This document shows positions 52,304-61,724 of a DNA stretch of 64,000 nucleotides, in pieces. The translations under genes were made by a program, and so were the position numbers. Positions within the stretch are counted from its first letter, which is position 1, and every line of letters begins with the position of its first letter. The notes below the pieces were generated by a model. That model was not told the origin of the DNA, ran no database searches, and saw only the letters and a program-made list of their open reading frames with translations. Location: positions 30,921 to 94,920 of the forward strand of contig JALONI010000001.1 in assembly GCA_025455015.1 (NCBI GenBank), given 5' to 3'. The DNA comes from Cyclobacteriaceae bacterium. GTDB taxonomy: Bacteria; Bacteroidota; Bacteroidia; Cytophagales; Cyclobacteriaceae.

Positions 52304-53086
52304 ATGGCCGATTTTTTTATACCGTGGGCGATTGGGTTTGTTTTCACGCTGGGTTGGTTTACCCTGCCGTGGTTTGTGCAACTGCGCACGGGCAATGCTG
52401 CCCTGGTAGACACCTTTTGGGCGCTTTCTTTTCCCGGTCAATGTGCGTTGTACTTTTTGCTGGTGCCGGGGTTTGCCGGGCGGCAGTTGGCGCTGCTGGC
52501 CGTGGCTGCGCTGTGGGGCGGGCGTCTGGGTTTGTATTTGCTTACGCGAACGTGGGGCCAGGCCGAAGATGCACGCTATACCGCCCTGCGTCATGCCTGG
52601 GGCGCTGCCCATCAATGGAAAATGCTTCGCTTCTACTGGTTTCAGGGCGGATTTGCCTTTCTGCTAGGCACGCCCTTTTTGCTGATCCAACTCAACACCA
52701 CTCCGCACCTGGCGTGGATGGAATGGCTGGGCATGGCCATCATGGGTGTGGGCATCGGGGGCGAAACGCTGGCCGACAAACAGTTGGCCGATTTCAAGTC
52801 AACCCCAGCCCACAAAGGTCAACTGTGCGACACGGGGTTGTGGCGGTATTCGCGCCACCCCAATTATTTTTTTGAATGGATTATTTGGGTGGGCCTTTTG
52901 GTATGGGCGCTGGGGTCGGCCTATGGTTATGTGGCGGTCATCGGCCCGGTGATGATGTATTACTTTCTCACCCGCGTGACGGGTATCGCCTATACCGAAG
53001 CCCACATGCTGCGCACGCGCGGCCAGGTGTTTCGCAACTATCAACAACGCACGTCTGCCTTTTTTCCGTGGCGCAGGCGTTCCTGA
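52304..53086 (+). CDS. DUF1295 membrane protein (steroid 5-alpha-reductase-like)
   Basis: 260 residues with six or seven hydrophobic segments. The C-terminal signature 'DTGLWRYSRHPNYFFEWIIWVGLL' followed by 'AYTEAHMLRTRGQVFRNYQQRTSAFFPW' is typical of DUF1295 and the isoprenylcysteine-methyltransferase/steroid-reductase fold. These are NADPH-dependent membrane reductases or methyltransferases; the activity here is unknown. The ATG at 52304 is chosen because it starts the hydrophobic sequence; the frame is open farther upstream over the divergent SMP-30 gene. Confidence 0.85.
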   Translation: MADFFIPWAIGFVFTLGWFTLPWFVQLRTGNAALVDTFWALSFPGQCALYFLLVPGFAGRQLALLAVAALWGGRLGLYLLTRTWGQAEDARYTALRHAWGAAHQWKMLRFYWFQGGFAFLLGTPFLLIQLNTTPHLAWMEWLGMAIMGVGIGGETLADKQLADFKSTPAHKGQLCDTGLWRYSRHPNYFFEWIIWVGLLVWALGSAYGYVAVIGPVMMYYFLTRVTGIAYTEAHMLRTRGQVFRNYQQRTSAFFPWRRRS

Positions 53087-53117
53087 AAGCCATGGCTGTC
53101 CTTCCGGGGATGATGTG

Positions 53118-53125
53118 TATTTTTG
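53118..53125 (+). promoter_or_regulatory. TAnnTTTG -7 box for the M3 peptidase gene
   Basis: TATTTTTG, 24 bases before the ATG at 53150. No TTG is present at the expected upstream spacing. Confidence 0.35.
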
Positions 53126-53149
53126 CGCACCACCAACAAATTGCATCAC

Positions 53150-54874
53150 ATGTCTGCCGCCCCTGTTCTTGCGCGTCCCACGCGTTCTTTTCTTCCCGAT
53201 GATTTTACCGTAACCACGTGGGAGGCAATCCAGCCCTTTGCCGAGGCGTTGTTGACGCGGCCGGTACAAACCGAAGCAGCGCTGGAACAATGGCTGCGCG
53301 ACCGCAGCGAATTCGAATCGGTGCTGGCCGAAGACATGGGCTGGCGCTACATCCGCATGACGTGCTTTACCGAAAACCAAGCCTACAGCCAGGCCTATCA
53401 GCACTTTGTACAAAACATCCAACCGCATCTGGCGCCCGTTTCTGACCAACTCAACAAAAAAGCGTTGGCCTCGCCTGCGCTTGCCGCGATGGAGAAACGC
53501 GAGGGCTACGGCATTCTGATCCGCAACCTGAAAAAAGAAACCGAAATCTTTCGAGAGGAAAACGTACCGCTGTTCACCGAGATTACCACACACACGCAGC
53601 GCTATGCGCAACTGTCGGGCGCGATGACCGTGGAAATGGACGGCCAGGAGATGACCCTACCCCAGGCGGGCGTCTTGTTGCAATCCACTGACCAGGCCAA
53701 ACGCGAAGAGGTATACCGAAAGATCACGGCACGCAGGCTGCAAGACAAGGATGTCTTGGACGAATTGTTTACCCAACTGATTCAGGTGCGGCATCGCGTG
53801 GCGGTGAACGCGGGGTTTGCCAACTTCCGCGATTACATGTTCAAAGCGTATGGCCGGTTTGATTATACTCCGCAAGACTGTTTCAACTTTCACGAAGCCG
53901 TGGCAGGCGAAGTGGTGCCCCTGCTAAACGAATTGGCGCTGGAACGCAAACAAAAACTGACTGTGGCTACCCTGCGCCCGTGGGACAAAGCCGTGGATGC
54001 CGAGGGGCGCCCACCGCTCAAAGCCTTTGACGGAGGTGCCGATCTGACCGAGAAATCCATTGCGGCCTTCACCAACCTCGACCCGTTTCTTGGCCAATGT
54101 CTGTCCACCATGCGCGCCATGGGTCATCTCGATCTGGAATCGCGAAAGGGCAAGGCCCCGGGCGGCTACAACTACCCGCTGGCCGAACTGGGCGTGCCGT
54201 TTATTTTCATGAATGCCACCAGCACCCTGCGCGACCTGACCACCCTCATGCACGAAGGCGGCCATGCCATTCACAACTTCCTCACGAAAGACTTACCGCT
54301 GGCCGATTTTAAGTCGCCCCCGATGGAGGTGGCGGAATTGGCGTCCATGAGCATGGAGCTGCTTTCCATGGACCAGTGGCCGTTGTTTTTCCCCAAGCCG
54401 GAAGACTGCCAGCGCGCGCAGCGCGATCAGTTGGAGGACATCATCGAAACACTGCCATGGGTAGCCACCATTGACGCGTTTCAACATTGGGTTTATGAAA
54501 ACCCCTCGCACACACCGGAGCAACGCAAAGAGGCATGGATCCGCACGCTGGATCGTTTCGGAGATGACCTAACCGACTGGTCAGGTTTAGACGAGGGAAA
54601 AGCCTATCTCTGGCAAAAGCAGTTGCACCTGTACGAGGTTCCTTTTTACTACGTGGAGTATGGCATGGCGCAATTAGGTGCCATCGCGGTGTGGCGTAAC
54701 TACAAAAAGGATCCGGCCAAAGGGCTGCAAGGTTACCTAAACGCCTTGAAGTTGGGCAACCAACGCACCATACCCGACATCTATGCGGCCGCGGGCATCC
54801 GCTTTGATTTTAGCCGCGCGTACATCCGCGATTTAATGGCATTTGTAAAGGAGGCCTTGCAAAAAACAGAATAG
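53150..54874 (+). CDS. M3-family zinc oligoendopeptidase
   Basis: 574 residues from the ATG at 53150. The zinc motif is 'TLMHEGGHAIHNF' (HExxH), with the third ligand Glu in 'EVAELASMSMELL' about 27 residues later. The N-terminal helical part (about 1-330) and 'GLDEGKAYLWQKQLHLYEVPFYYVEYGMAQLGAIAVW' fit oligoendopeptidase F-like enzymes of the M3 family. It cleaves short peptides in the cytoplasm. It is probably monocistronic, with a hairpin-like terminator region after it. Confidence 0.94.
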   Translation: MSAAPVLARPTRSFLPDDFTVTTWEAIQPFAEALLTRPVQTEAALEQWLRDRSEFESVLAEDMGWRYIRMTCFTENQAYSQAYQHFVQNIQPHLAPVSDQLNKKALASPALAAMEKREGYGILIRNLKKETEIFREENVPLFTEITTHTQRYAQLSGAMTVEMDGQEMTLPQAGVLLQSTDQAKREEVYRKITARRLQDKDVLDELFTQLIQVRHRVAVNAGFANFRDYMFKAYGRFDYTPQDCFNFHEAVAGEVVPLLNELALERKQKLTVATLRPWDKAVDAEGRPPLKAFDGGADLTEKSIAAFTNLDPFLGQCLSTMRAMGHLDLESRKGKAPGGYNYPLAELGVPFIFMNATSTLRDLTTLMHEGGHAIHNFLTKDLPLADFKSPPMEVAELASMSMELLSMDQWPLFFPKPEDCQRAQRDQLEDIIETLPWVATIDAFQHWVYENPSHTPEQRKEAWIRTLDRFGDDLTDWSGLDEGKAYLWQKQLHLYEVPFYYVEYGMAQLGAIAVWRNYKKDPAKGLQGYLNALKLGNQRTIPDIYAAAGIRFDFSRAYIRDLMAFVKEALQKTE

Positions 54875-54904
54875 CGCAGTAAAAGGGATGGTCTTTTGTT
54901 GACC

Positions 54905-54934
54905 TGCGGCCTCGTAAAAAAGAAAGAGGCCGCA
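54905..54934. terminator. Hairpin between convergent M3 and coiled-coil genes
   Basis: A 9-bp inverted repeat TGCGGCCTC / GAGGCCGCA with a 12-base A-rich loop. There is no T run directly after, so it is a weak terminator candidate. Confidence 0.45.
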
Positions 54935-54978
54935 CGTGCGTGCGACCCCTCTCTACAACTAACCCTACTCCCTACCTA

Positions 54979-55716
54979 CTAACTCAGTACTTTTTCCAAT
55001 TGCTCGATGCGCTCTTTGGCGTCTGTCTTGCCCAGCGAGTACGCGCGCTTATACAATTCCAACGCTTCGCGCTGCGTTTCTTTCTTCTTGCGGGGCGCCA
55101 GCTTGGTGCGGGCGGCTGCCAACTCCAACGCTTGCCCTTGGGCATAGTACAGGTCGGCCTGTGCATTGACCGAGCTCTGGTTTACTTCCTGCACTTTCAA
55201 CTCCAGGCTGGCAATGTCCTGTTCCTTTACTTTGATCACCTCGGCATTGACAGCCAGTAAAGAATCCTTTTGCGTGACGGCTTGCGCAAGCATCGTGTTG
55301 GCTTCGCGTGCTTTTTCCACTTCTATTTGCAACGCGGCAATTTGCTGACGGCTACCTTCCAACTCCGACTTGAGTTTGGCCACCATAGAGGCATACGTCT
55401 TGTTCTTTTTGGATGCCTTCTCCAATTCGGCCAACTTTACTTGGGTAGTCTGGATGTACTCGTTGAGGTTCTTCAACCGCTGCGAATAGTCGCTGTACTT
55501 GGTGCCCTCCACCACGCCCGAGCGCAGCACAATGCGGTTTGATTCAATCGAGTCCAGCATGACGCCCACTTCGTCCAGCATGGCCAACGACTTGGCGTTG
55601 GCTTGCAATTCTACCTGCAGAGAATCGACCTTTGCTTTGAGCATGGTGTTCTCTTTCGTGTTACAGCCCCACAAAAGCCCCGCTGCTGTGGCGGCCAAAA
55701 GGATTCTACGTGTCAT
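54979..55716 (-). CDS. Coiled-coil lipoprotein
   Basis: 245 residues, a lipoprotein signal with LLWGC (Cys at 17). It then runs almost entirely as a heptad-rich coiled coil ('MLKAKVDSLQVELQANAKSLAMLDEVGVMLDSIE', 'KAKLKSELEGSRQQIAALQIEVEKAREANTMLAQAV'-like), ending in a charged short helical part 'KRAYSLGKTDAKERIEQLEKVL'. It is probably anchored in the membrane and spans part of the periplasm. I do not recognise a named family. I chose the ATG at 55716, because the upstream frame is basic and out of character. Confidence 0.75.
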   Translation of the reverse strand: MTRRILLAATAAGLLWGCNTKENTMLKAKVDSLQVELQANAKSLAMLDEVGVMLDSIESNRIVLRSGVVEGTKYSDYSQRLKNLNEYIQTTQVKLAELEKASKKNKTYASMVAKLKSELEGSRQQIAALQIEVEKAREANTMLAQAVTQKDSLLAVNAEVIKVKEQDIASLELKVQEVNQSSVNAQADLYYAQGQALELAAARTKLAPRKKKETQREALELYKRAYSLGKTDAKERIEQLEKVLS

Positions 55717-55890
55717 GTGTTTGTAAATTGGTTTTGGCCTACCTAAGGCAAAACCACGACCGAAGATGGTTACCCTCCACAAAAGTGGCCTTTTGAGGGT
55801 AAAATGGGCCTTTTTGACATTTTTCCGCACTCCTGCGTGCCGCACATCTGTGGAAAAACTCCCCACTTTGTGGGGCAGCGTGGGGAACGA

Positions 55891-57219
55891 CTAATCAAAC
55901 TTGATGGCCTTCACCGGCTGGATGCGCAACACCCACGTGGCCGGTACCAGCATGACCACCGAGACAACCGCGAAGATCAACGCATTCAAAAACAACACCG
56001 TGGGCCAATGCCACGCCACGGGCACTACGTTCATGTAATAGTCTTTGGGGTTTAGTGCGAGGATGCCAAACGTATGCTGTGCCCAGCACAATCCCAGCCC
56101 CACGGCATTGCCCCACGCCAGCCCTTTCACGATCAGGTGCATGCCGTTGTAGATGAACACCTGGCGGATGGCGCGATCGGGCGCGCCCATCGCCTTCAGC
56201 ACACCCACCATGGGCGTGCGTTCCATCACCAAAATCAACAACACAGATATCATGTTCACGCACACGATCCCCAAAATGATCACCAGCAAAATCACCACTT
56301 GCCGGTTGAGCAGCCCCAGCCACTCAAAAATGGGGATGTAGCGCTCTTGCACGGTCTCCACATACAGATCATAATCAATCTTCTCGTTGACTTGCAGCGC
56401 GGCCAATCGCTCGGCTTCGCGCGTGAAATCAAAGGAGAAAAGAGCACCGATGCGTTGGGTCAGTGGCCACTCCTGCTCCCAAGCCGACAGCGCAGCAAAT
56501 TGAAAAACCTGCCACCATGAAAAGTGAGCATGGTTGATTCGAACCTCAACCCCCCCCACCCATGCAGCCGGCCAGTCGTTTAATCGCTGAATCAATCGAA
56601 TGTCTGCCAGAATCACCTTGTTATCAAAATAATCGGACAGGTTGGTTTCGTAAATGCCCACCACCGTCAGCCTGCGAAAGCGAGGTGGGTTCTGAAAGAA
56701 GTGAATGGTTAGCTCATCGTGCAACTGGACATTGAGCTTATCGGCAATTTGGCGGCTCAGCAATACTTCGCGCGAATAACCCGAGTCGGGCAACTGCAAA
56801 AAGCGCCCTTCGAGCAAACTGGTCTGAAAGCGCAGCGAATCAAAGCTGGTTCCCACGCCTTTGATGATTACCCCCAGCACATCCTCTTCGGTGCGAATCA
56901 GTCCCGACTTGTGGCTGTATTCCTGCGCGTGCTCTACAAAGGGAAACTGGACGGCCTCGGTCACCGCCTCGCTCGTCAGATCAAACGGTTCCTCTTCGGC
57001 CGCGTTGCTGAGCGTGTACTTGGTGATGAGTAAATGCCCGGTGAAATCAAAGACCTTTTCTTTGATGGTTTCTCGAAACCCACGCATGACCAAAAATGCC
57101 ACGATGGATGCGGCCAACCCAATGGCAATACTGGCCATGGCGATGCGGTGTACCACCGTGGCAAAGTCGCCCTGCTTGCCTTCGCGGATTCTTTTGGCCA
57201 GGAAAAACGGCAGGTTCAA
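55891..57219 (-). CDS. LolE/FtsX-type ABC transporter permease
   Basis: 442 residues, four transmembrane helices (one near 25-47, then three in the last 150 residues) with a large periplasmic domain between. The start 'NLPFFLAKRIREGK' (initiated at TTG, the only in-frame start near it) and 'VNMISVLLILVMERTPMVGVLKAMGAPDRAIRQVFIY' are typical of MacB/LolE-type permeases. It probably releases lipoproteins or moves a lipid or peptide, with an ATP-binding partner encoded elsewhere. No ATPase gene is adjacent. It diverges from the DUF1343 gene by 45 bases. Confidence 0.88.
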   Translation of the reverse strand: MNLPFFLAKRIREGKQGDFATVVHRIAMASIAIGLAASIVAFLVMRGFRETIKEKVFDFTGHLLITKYTLSNAAEEEPFDLTSEAVTEAVQFPFVEHAQEYSHKSGLIRTEEDVLGVIIKGVGTSFDSLRFQTSLLEGRFLQLPDSGYSREVLLSRQIADKLNVQLHDELTIHFFQNPPRFRRLTVVGIYETNLSDYFDNKVILADIRLIQRLNDWPAAWVGGVEVRINHAHFSWWQVFQFAALSAWEQEWPLTQRIGALFSFDFTREAERLAALQVNEKIDYDLYVETVQERYIPIFEWLGLLNRQVVILLVIILGIVCVNMISVLLILVMERTPMVGVLKAMGAPDRAIRQVFIYNGMHLIVKGLAWGNAVGLGLCWAQHTFGILALNPKDYYMNVVPVAWHWPTVLFLNALIFAVVSVVMLVPATWVLRIQPVKAIKFD

Positions 57220-57264
57220 ACGATTGGCGTAATTTTAGCTTTTCAATCAGCAAATTAGCAGAAA

Positions 57265-58410
57265 ATGAAGCGTGTTTTTTTTCCTGTGGCCATTTTGTTT
57301 TTCGCCCTGAATGCCGGAGGGCAGCCCTCCGTGAAAACAGGAGCCGACCAACTCACACGGGTCATCCACGTGATCGGCCACGACCGCGTAGCCTTGCTGG
57401 TGAACCACACCGCCAAGGTGGGCAACGCGCACCTGGTTGACACGCTCATGCGTCATGGTGTAAAGGTGGTGAGCATTTTGGCTCCCGAGCACGGCTTCCG
57501 GGGCACCGCTGATGCCGGTGAGATCATCAAGGACGGCCTGGATAGCCGAAGCGGCCTGCCGGTGATCTCGTTGTATGGAAGTCACAAAAAGCCAACGCCC
57601 GAGCAGTTGCAAAACGTAGATGCCGTAATCTTTGACATTCAAGATGTGGGCGCCCGCTTTTTTACCTACATCAGTTCCCTGCATTACCTGATGGAAGCCT
57701 GTGCCGAACAGAACAAACGAGTGATCGTGCTCGACCGCCCCAATCCCAACGGATACGTAGATGGGCCGGTGCTTCAAAAAGAGCTGACGTCATTCATCGG
57801 CATGCACCCGATACCCATCGCCCATGGACTCACCGTGGGCGAGATTGCCCGCATGATCAATGGCGAAGGCTGGCTCCAAAATGGTGTTCGCTGCAAATTG
57901 GATGTCGTGCCGCTGCAACACTGGAAGCACAGCGATGGCTACGCGGTGCCCGTGCGTCCATCCCCCAATTTACCAAACAACAACGCCATCGGCTGGTACA
58001 CATCTACCTGCCTGTTTGAAGGCACGGTGTTGAGTGTGGGCCGCGGCACCCAGCATCCCTTTGAATGGATTGGCCACCCTCAGCTCACTCCCTACGCTTT
58101 TTCATTCACCCCACAAAGCATCGAGGGGATGAGCAAACAACCGCCTTATGAAAACATCCCGTGTTTTGGTTTGAACCTGATCGACAGCGTGCCGCCCCGG
58201 GGGGTGACGCTCAAACATTTGATTCGGCTGTATCGCGACTATCCGGAGAAGGAAAAATTTTTTATTCCCTTTTTCGACAAGCTGGCGGGCACGGCCGACC
58301 TGCGCCAACAAATTGAAGCGGGTATGAGCGAAGAGGACATACGCGCTACCTGGCAGCCTGCCCTACAGACGTATCGGACGGTACGAAAAAAATACCTGCT
58401 GTATCCGTAA
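57265..58410 (+). CDS. DUF1343 (NamZ-type) exo-beta-N-acetylmuramidase
   Basis: 381 residues with a signal peptide (KRVFFPVAILFFALNAGG). 'RVALLVNHTAKVGNAHLVDTL', 'SILAPEHGFRGTADAGEIIKDGLDSRSGLPVISLYG' and 'VDAVIFDIQDVGARFFTYISSLHYLMEA' are the DUF1343 signature set, with the acidic residues in 'FDIQDVG' and 'PEHGFRG'. The family is named for NamZ, which removes terminal N-acetylmuramic acid from peptidoglycan fragments. A role in wall recycling is expected. It converges with the DUF5686 gene across a perfect palindrome. Confidence 0.92.
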   Translation: MKRVFFPVAILFFALNAGGQPSVKTGADQLTRVIHVIGHDRVALLVNHTAKVGNAHLVDTLMRHGVKVVSILAPEHGFRGTADAGEIIKDGLDSRSGLPVISLYGSHKKPTPEQLQNVDAVIFDIQDVGARFFTYISSLHYLMEACAEQNKRVIVLDRPNPNGYVDGPVLQKELTSFIGMHPIPIAHGLTVGEIARMINGEGWLQNGVRCKLDVVPLQHWKHSDGYAVPVRPSPNLPNNNAIGWYTSTCLFEGTVLSVGRGTQHPFEWIGHPQLTPYAFSFTPQSIEGMSKQPPYENIPCFGLNLIDSVPPRGVTLKHLIRLYRDYPEKEKFFIPFFDKLAGTADLRQQIEAGMSEEDIRATWQPALQTYRTVRKKYLLYP

Positions 58411-58433
58411 ACGAGGGCTGCAAGGTTGAAGCG

Positions 58434-58455
58434 TTGTAGCGTGGCCACGCTACAA
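58434..58455. repeat. 22-bp perfect palindrome between convergent genes
   Basis: TTGTAGCGTGG/CCACGCTACAA, zero-base loop, 58434-58444 and 58445-58455. It overlaps the last codons of the DUF5686 gene and lies 24 bases after the DUF1343 stop. No T run follows, so it is either an unusual two-way terminator or a protein-binding site. Confidence 0.85.
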
Positions 58456-60984
58456 TTGAAATTGAGCCGTGAACAGGACGCCAAACCTGCGCACGTCCGG
58501 GTTGTCGAGATACGACAAGCGATGGACGAAATCCACCCGTAAGAACCGGAAAATATTTTCGATGCCATAGCCCAATTCGAGGTACGGCTTGTCGGTAAAA
58601 AATCCGGTGCGAACCGTTTCTTCGCCTCGGGGCGTTGTCTGCGCAATCAGGGCGCGGTTGGAGGGGCGCATGCCGCCCACAATGACGTTGGCCGTGCCCA
58701 ACAGACGCCAGTTCAGCTTTTTGAGCAAGGGCACCCGATTAAGCAAAAAACCCTCCATGTATTGACGGTATTGCACAGATACGTATTGATCACTGATGAA
58801 CTCGCCAAAGTTCATCAGGTTGTAGGTGATGGGCGAATACAGAAACGATTGGTTGCCCAGGTGCAACGTCAGCAGCGGATAGGGAATGGCGTTAAAGACA
58901 TATTCACCCTGCATGGTCACGTAGGCAACACCCAGCGGCCCCGTTTTAATGCGCTTGACCAGCGACATTCGCAGCTTGTCATACGAGAAATCACTGCCCC
59001 ACACGCCTTTGATGCCACGCGTGTACCGGAGCGTGAGTACCGGCCAGCGGTCGGTGCCCAGGCTGATACGCTCGTTGTCATTTTGGATGAATAACTCATC
59101 GCGGGCATACCGTGCCTCCAGCGACACCTCGGCCGTCTGAAACTCATCGCCAATGGCCGGTGTGGGGTCGCCCGGGTTTTGGATGAACCCAAAGTTATAC
59201 TGCGGATCAAACGTGGAATACTTGACGGAGAGCTTTTGCGAAAAGCCCTTGAATAACTCGCGCTGAAACGCTACGCGCGTTTCGTTGAAGTAATAGCCGC
59301 GCCTAAAAAATCCCCACCGGGTGGCGGTCAAAAAGAGCGGGTTGTCGGCCAGGTCTTCATCGTCCACACCCAGGCGCCCCAAGTCGTAGCGGTGCCGCAC
59401 GGTGAGCGTAGTCCACCGTTGGCGCGACAATATCCGCTGGGCGGACGCGTAGTATTTTACTTTTTGATCATTGAATCCGTACCCCACCTGTCCGGCAAAG
59501 ATCCAGCGCTTGCTGAATTTATAGTTTGTTTTGAACCCGCCTTGCACGCGAAACCCCTCGATGTTGTTCCACGCCAGCAGCCCCAAGTAGGGCCCCAGTT
59601 CAATCTTGCCCACATTCACGTAGCCGTCCAGCACAATTTTCAGGATGTCGGTGTACGTTTTCACTACCGGTATGTTTTTGAGCGTGTCGATCATTTTGTA
59701 CACGTTTTTCTCGGTCTCGCTCAGCGGTTCGTGGCGCAGGGTGTCCCAATAGCGGTCGTCTTCGTACAGGCGGGCATCCTCGGCAATCAAGATCGGGCGC
59801 TCGTAAAAACGCGGCTCATACGGTTTGTTTACCACGATGTTTTTGTTGCTCGTATAAAACTTGGCCAGCATGCCGGCCGAGTTCTTGGTCAATTCGCCCA
59901 CATCAATGAGAACGCGATTTTTAACGGGCAACCAAGGGCCCAGTGCGGTGGGTTGCAGCTCTTGCTGAATCTTGATTTTCTCGATAAAGTTGACGTTGGC
60001 TTGCGCACCCACGGTAGCATCAATCTGCTTGAGGGCATATTCGTCTTTGGTAATCCAAAGAGTACCCGTAAACGCCAAGTCCTGCGCGCTCTTCGGGAAA
60101 AAATCCAAGCGGTAGCAATAGTCGGGGCCGATGTACAAACTGTCGGTCAGGTCATATTCGTAGTACAACCGCCACCCATCTGAAATGGGTGACACAAAAT
60201 CTTTGGTCATGATGGTGAGCCAGTTTTGGTAGAAGTTGTACTCTTGAAAAGAAGAGCCGATGACTTGGCTCACCACGCTGCCGTCTTCTACGCCCACTCC
60301 GTTGATTTTGGATTTCAGCAAGTGTTCTTTTTTGAGCGAAGGGTTATCGCGGTAGTATAGTTTGGAGACGCTCTCGGTAATGAAGAGCGGCAAAATGGGC
60401 TTTCCGTCTTCGCCCGCGATGCGCTCCACGCTATCCAGCACCGCGGTGATTTTTTTTACGATTCTTTTCTCCCGAAAGGCATCCGAAATATTGTCAACAT
60501 CGATTTCAATCTTGGTGTACGTGTCATACTCATACGCAGTGAGCTTGCGCTTGTCATTTTTGTCCTTGTTCCGCACGACCCTTCGCAGAATTTCAAAGGC
60601 CGGGTTTTCGCCCGCCCGCACCACTACTTCTTGCAGGTTCACGACCTCTTCCGACAATTGAAAATGGATGGTTTGACGCTGACCGCGTTTCACGGGGCGC
60701 GTTTTGTTTTTGTAGCCGATGTAGGAGGCCACCATCGAATCCACCGGACTCAATGTTTTGAGCAGGTAGTTGCCGTCAAAGTCGGTGGTGGTACCGATGG
60801 CGGTACCTTTGAAAACAATGTTAACAAACGGGATCGGGTCGCCCGAGTTGGCATCGGTTACCTTGCCTTGCACCACGGTTTCTTGTGCCGAGCCTGTTAT
60901 CGAGACAATCCAAAAAAAGCCAACTGACCCCAGCGTTGCCCAAAAGCGCACAAACAGCATCGTTACCATGCCAAAAATAACCAT
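58450..60984 (-). CDS. DUF5686 outer membrane protein with carboxypeptidase-like domain
   Basis: 844 residues. A signal peptide (near 'VSITGSAQ') is followed by a carboxypeptidase-like regulatory domain at about 30-115: 'VQGKVTDANSGDPIPFVNIVFKGTAIGTTTDFDGNYLL'. The DUF5686 body starts near 'FEILRRVVRNKDKNDKRKLTAYEYDTYTKIEIDV' and ends in an outer-membrane barrel with aromatic strands. The C-terminus is 'RFGVLFTAQFQL'. DUF5686 proteins are common in Bacteroidota; the function is unknown. The start may be the ATG at 60960, which gives a tidier signal peptide. Confidence 0.9.
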   Translation of the reverse strand: MVIFGMVTMLFVRFWATLGSVGFFWIVSITGSAQETVVQGKVTDANSGDPIPFVNIVFKGTAIGTTTDFDGNYLLKTLSPVDSMVASYIGYKNKTRPVKRGQRQTIHFQLSEEVVNLQEVVVRAGENPAFEILRRVVRNKDKNDKRKLTAYEYDTYTKIEIDVDNISDAFREKRIVKKITAVLDSVERIAGEDGKPILPLFITESVSKLYYRDNPSLKKEHLLKSKINGVGVEDGSVVSQVIGSSFQEYNFYQNWLTIMTKDFVSPISDGWRLYYEYDLTDSLYIGPDYCYRLDFFPKSAQDLAFTGTLWITKDEYALKQIDATVGAQANVNFIEKIKIQQELQPTALGPWLPVKNRVLIDVGELTKNSAGMLAKFYTSNKNIVVNKPYEPRFYERPILIAEDARLYEDDRYWDTLRHEPLSETEKNVYKMIDTLKNIPVVKTYTDILKIVLDGYVNVGKIELGPYLGLLAWNNIEGFRVQGGFKTNYKFSKRWIFAGQVGYGFNDQKVKYYASAQRILSRQRWTTLTVRHRYDLGRLGVDDEDLADNPLFLTATRWGFFRRGYYFNETRVAFQRELFKGFSQKLSVKYSTFDPQYNFGFIQNPGDPTPAIGDEFQTAEVSLEARYARDELFIQNDNERISLGTDRWPVLTLRYTRGIKGVWGSDFSYDKLRMSLVKRIKTGPLGVAYVTMQGEYVFNAIPYPLLTLHLGNQSFLYSPITYNLMNFGEFISDQYVSVQYRQYMEGFLLNRVPLLKKLNWRLLGTANVIVGGMRPSNRALIAQTTPRGEETVRTGFFTDKPYLELGYGIENIFRFLRVDFVHRLSYLDNPDVRRFGVLFTAQFQL

Positions 60985-61050
60985 TTATACGATGGAACGC
61001 GCGCAACGGGATGCTGCCACCGCCACTTTATTTTTGGCGGCTAACGGGTG

Positions 61051-61698
61051 TTATGCGCCTATGTGTTCGTGTTTGCCTAAGTGGCGAGGTTCCGTTTTCA
61101 GAATATACAGGTCAAGGACGGCCTTGGCCCGCGCCAGGTACTCGCGCCAATACACTTTGGCGGCCGCGGGGTTTTGTGGTTCATCGGCCACCAGCGCCAC
61201 GGCTTCCATGCGGTAATACCGGCTGATAAACAGGGCGCGGTAGGAGTGAAACGGCTGCGTGATAATCGTGATTTTGTCCTGCCCAAATATTTCTTTGCTG
61301 CGCACCACCGAGTCCAGCGTGCGAAGCCCGGCATAGTCGAGGGTGATGACCGAATCCGGCACTCCCGCTTTGATCAATGCTTTGCGCATCTCCACCGGTT
61401 CGTTGTAGTATTTGGTTCGATTGTCGCCACTCAACAGCAAATAGGACACCTTGCCTTCTTTGTACAGCAGTGCCGCGGTGGCCATGCGGTTTTCGAAAAA
61501 AGGATTGGGCGCACCCCCGCTCAGCCGATGACTGGTGCCCAGCACCAACCCCACCTTATTGATTGGCACGGCCCGTGCATCGGTAAACACAAATTCTTCC
61601 GTACTCTCAATTACCCATACGTTGGAAATGACAATCCAGCCCGCCACCACCAGCATGCTGGCTGCTGCCCACCGCCCCAGGCGCTTCATACGACCCAT
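61051..61698 (-). CDS. SanA/YdcF-family membrane protein (DUF218)
   Basis: 215 residues. One N-terminal transmembrane helix (about 10-30), then the DUF218 fold: 'GLVLGTSHRLSGGAPNPFFENRMATAALLYKEGKVSYLLLSGDN', 'EPVEMRKALIKAGVPDSVITLDYAGLRTLDSVVRSKEIFG' and 'ITIITQPFHSYRALFISRYYRMEAVAL'. The length and sequence fit SanA, linked in E. coli to the outer-membrane barrier. The molecular function is not known. It is 66 bases from the DUF5686 start and 26 bases from the TrmH stop, on the same strand. Confidence 0.9.
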   Translation of the reverse strand: MGRMKRLGRWAAASMLVVAGWIVISNVWVIESTEEFVFTDARAVPINKVGLVLGTSHRLSGGAPNPFFENRMATAALLYKEGKVSYLLLSGDNRTKYYNEPVEMRKALIKAGVPDSVITLDYAGLRTLDSVVRSKEIFGQDKITIITQPFHSYRALFISRYYRMEAVALVADEPQNPAAAKVYWREYLARAKAVLDLYILKTEPRHLGKHEHIGA

Positions 61699-61724
61699 AT
61701 AACCTGATTAAAGCCGGTGCGAAA

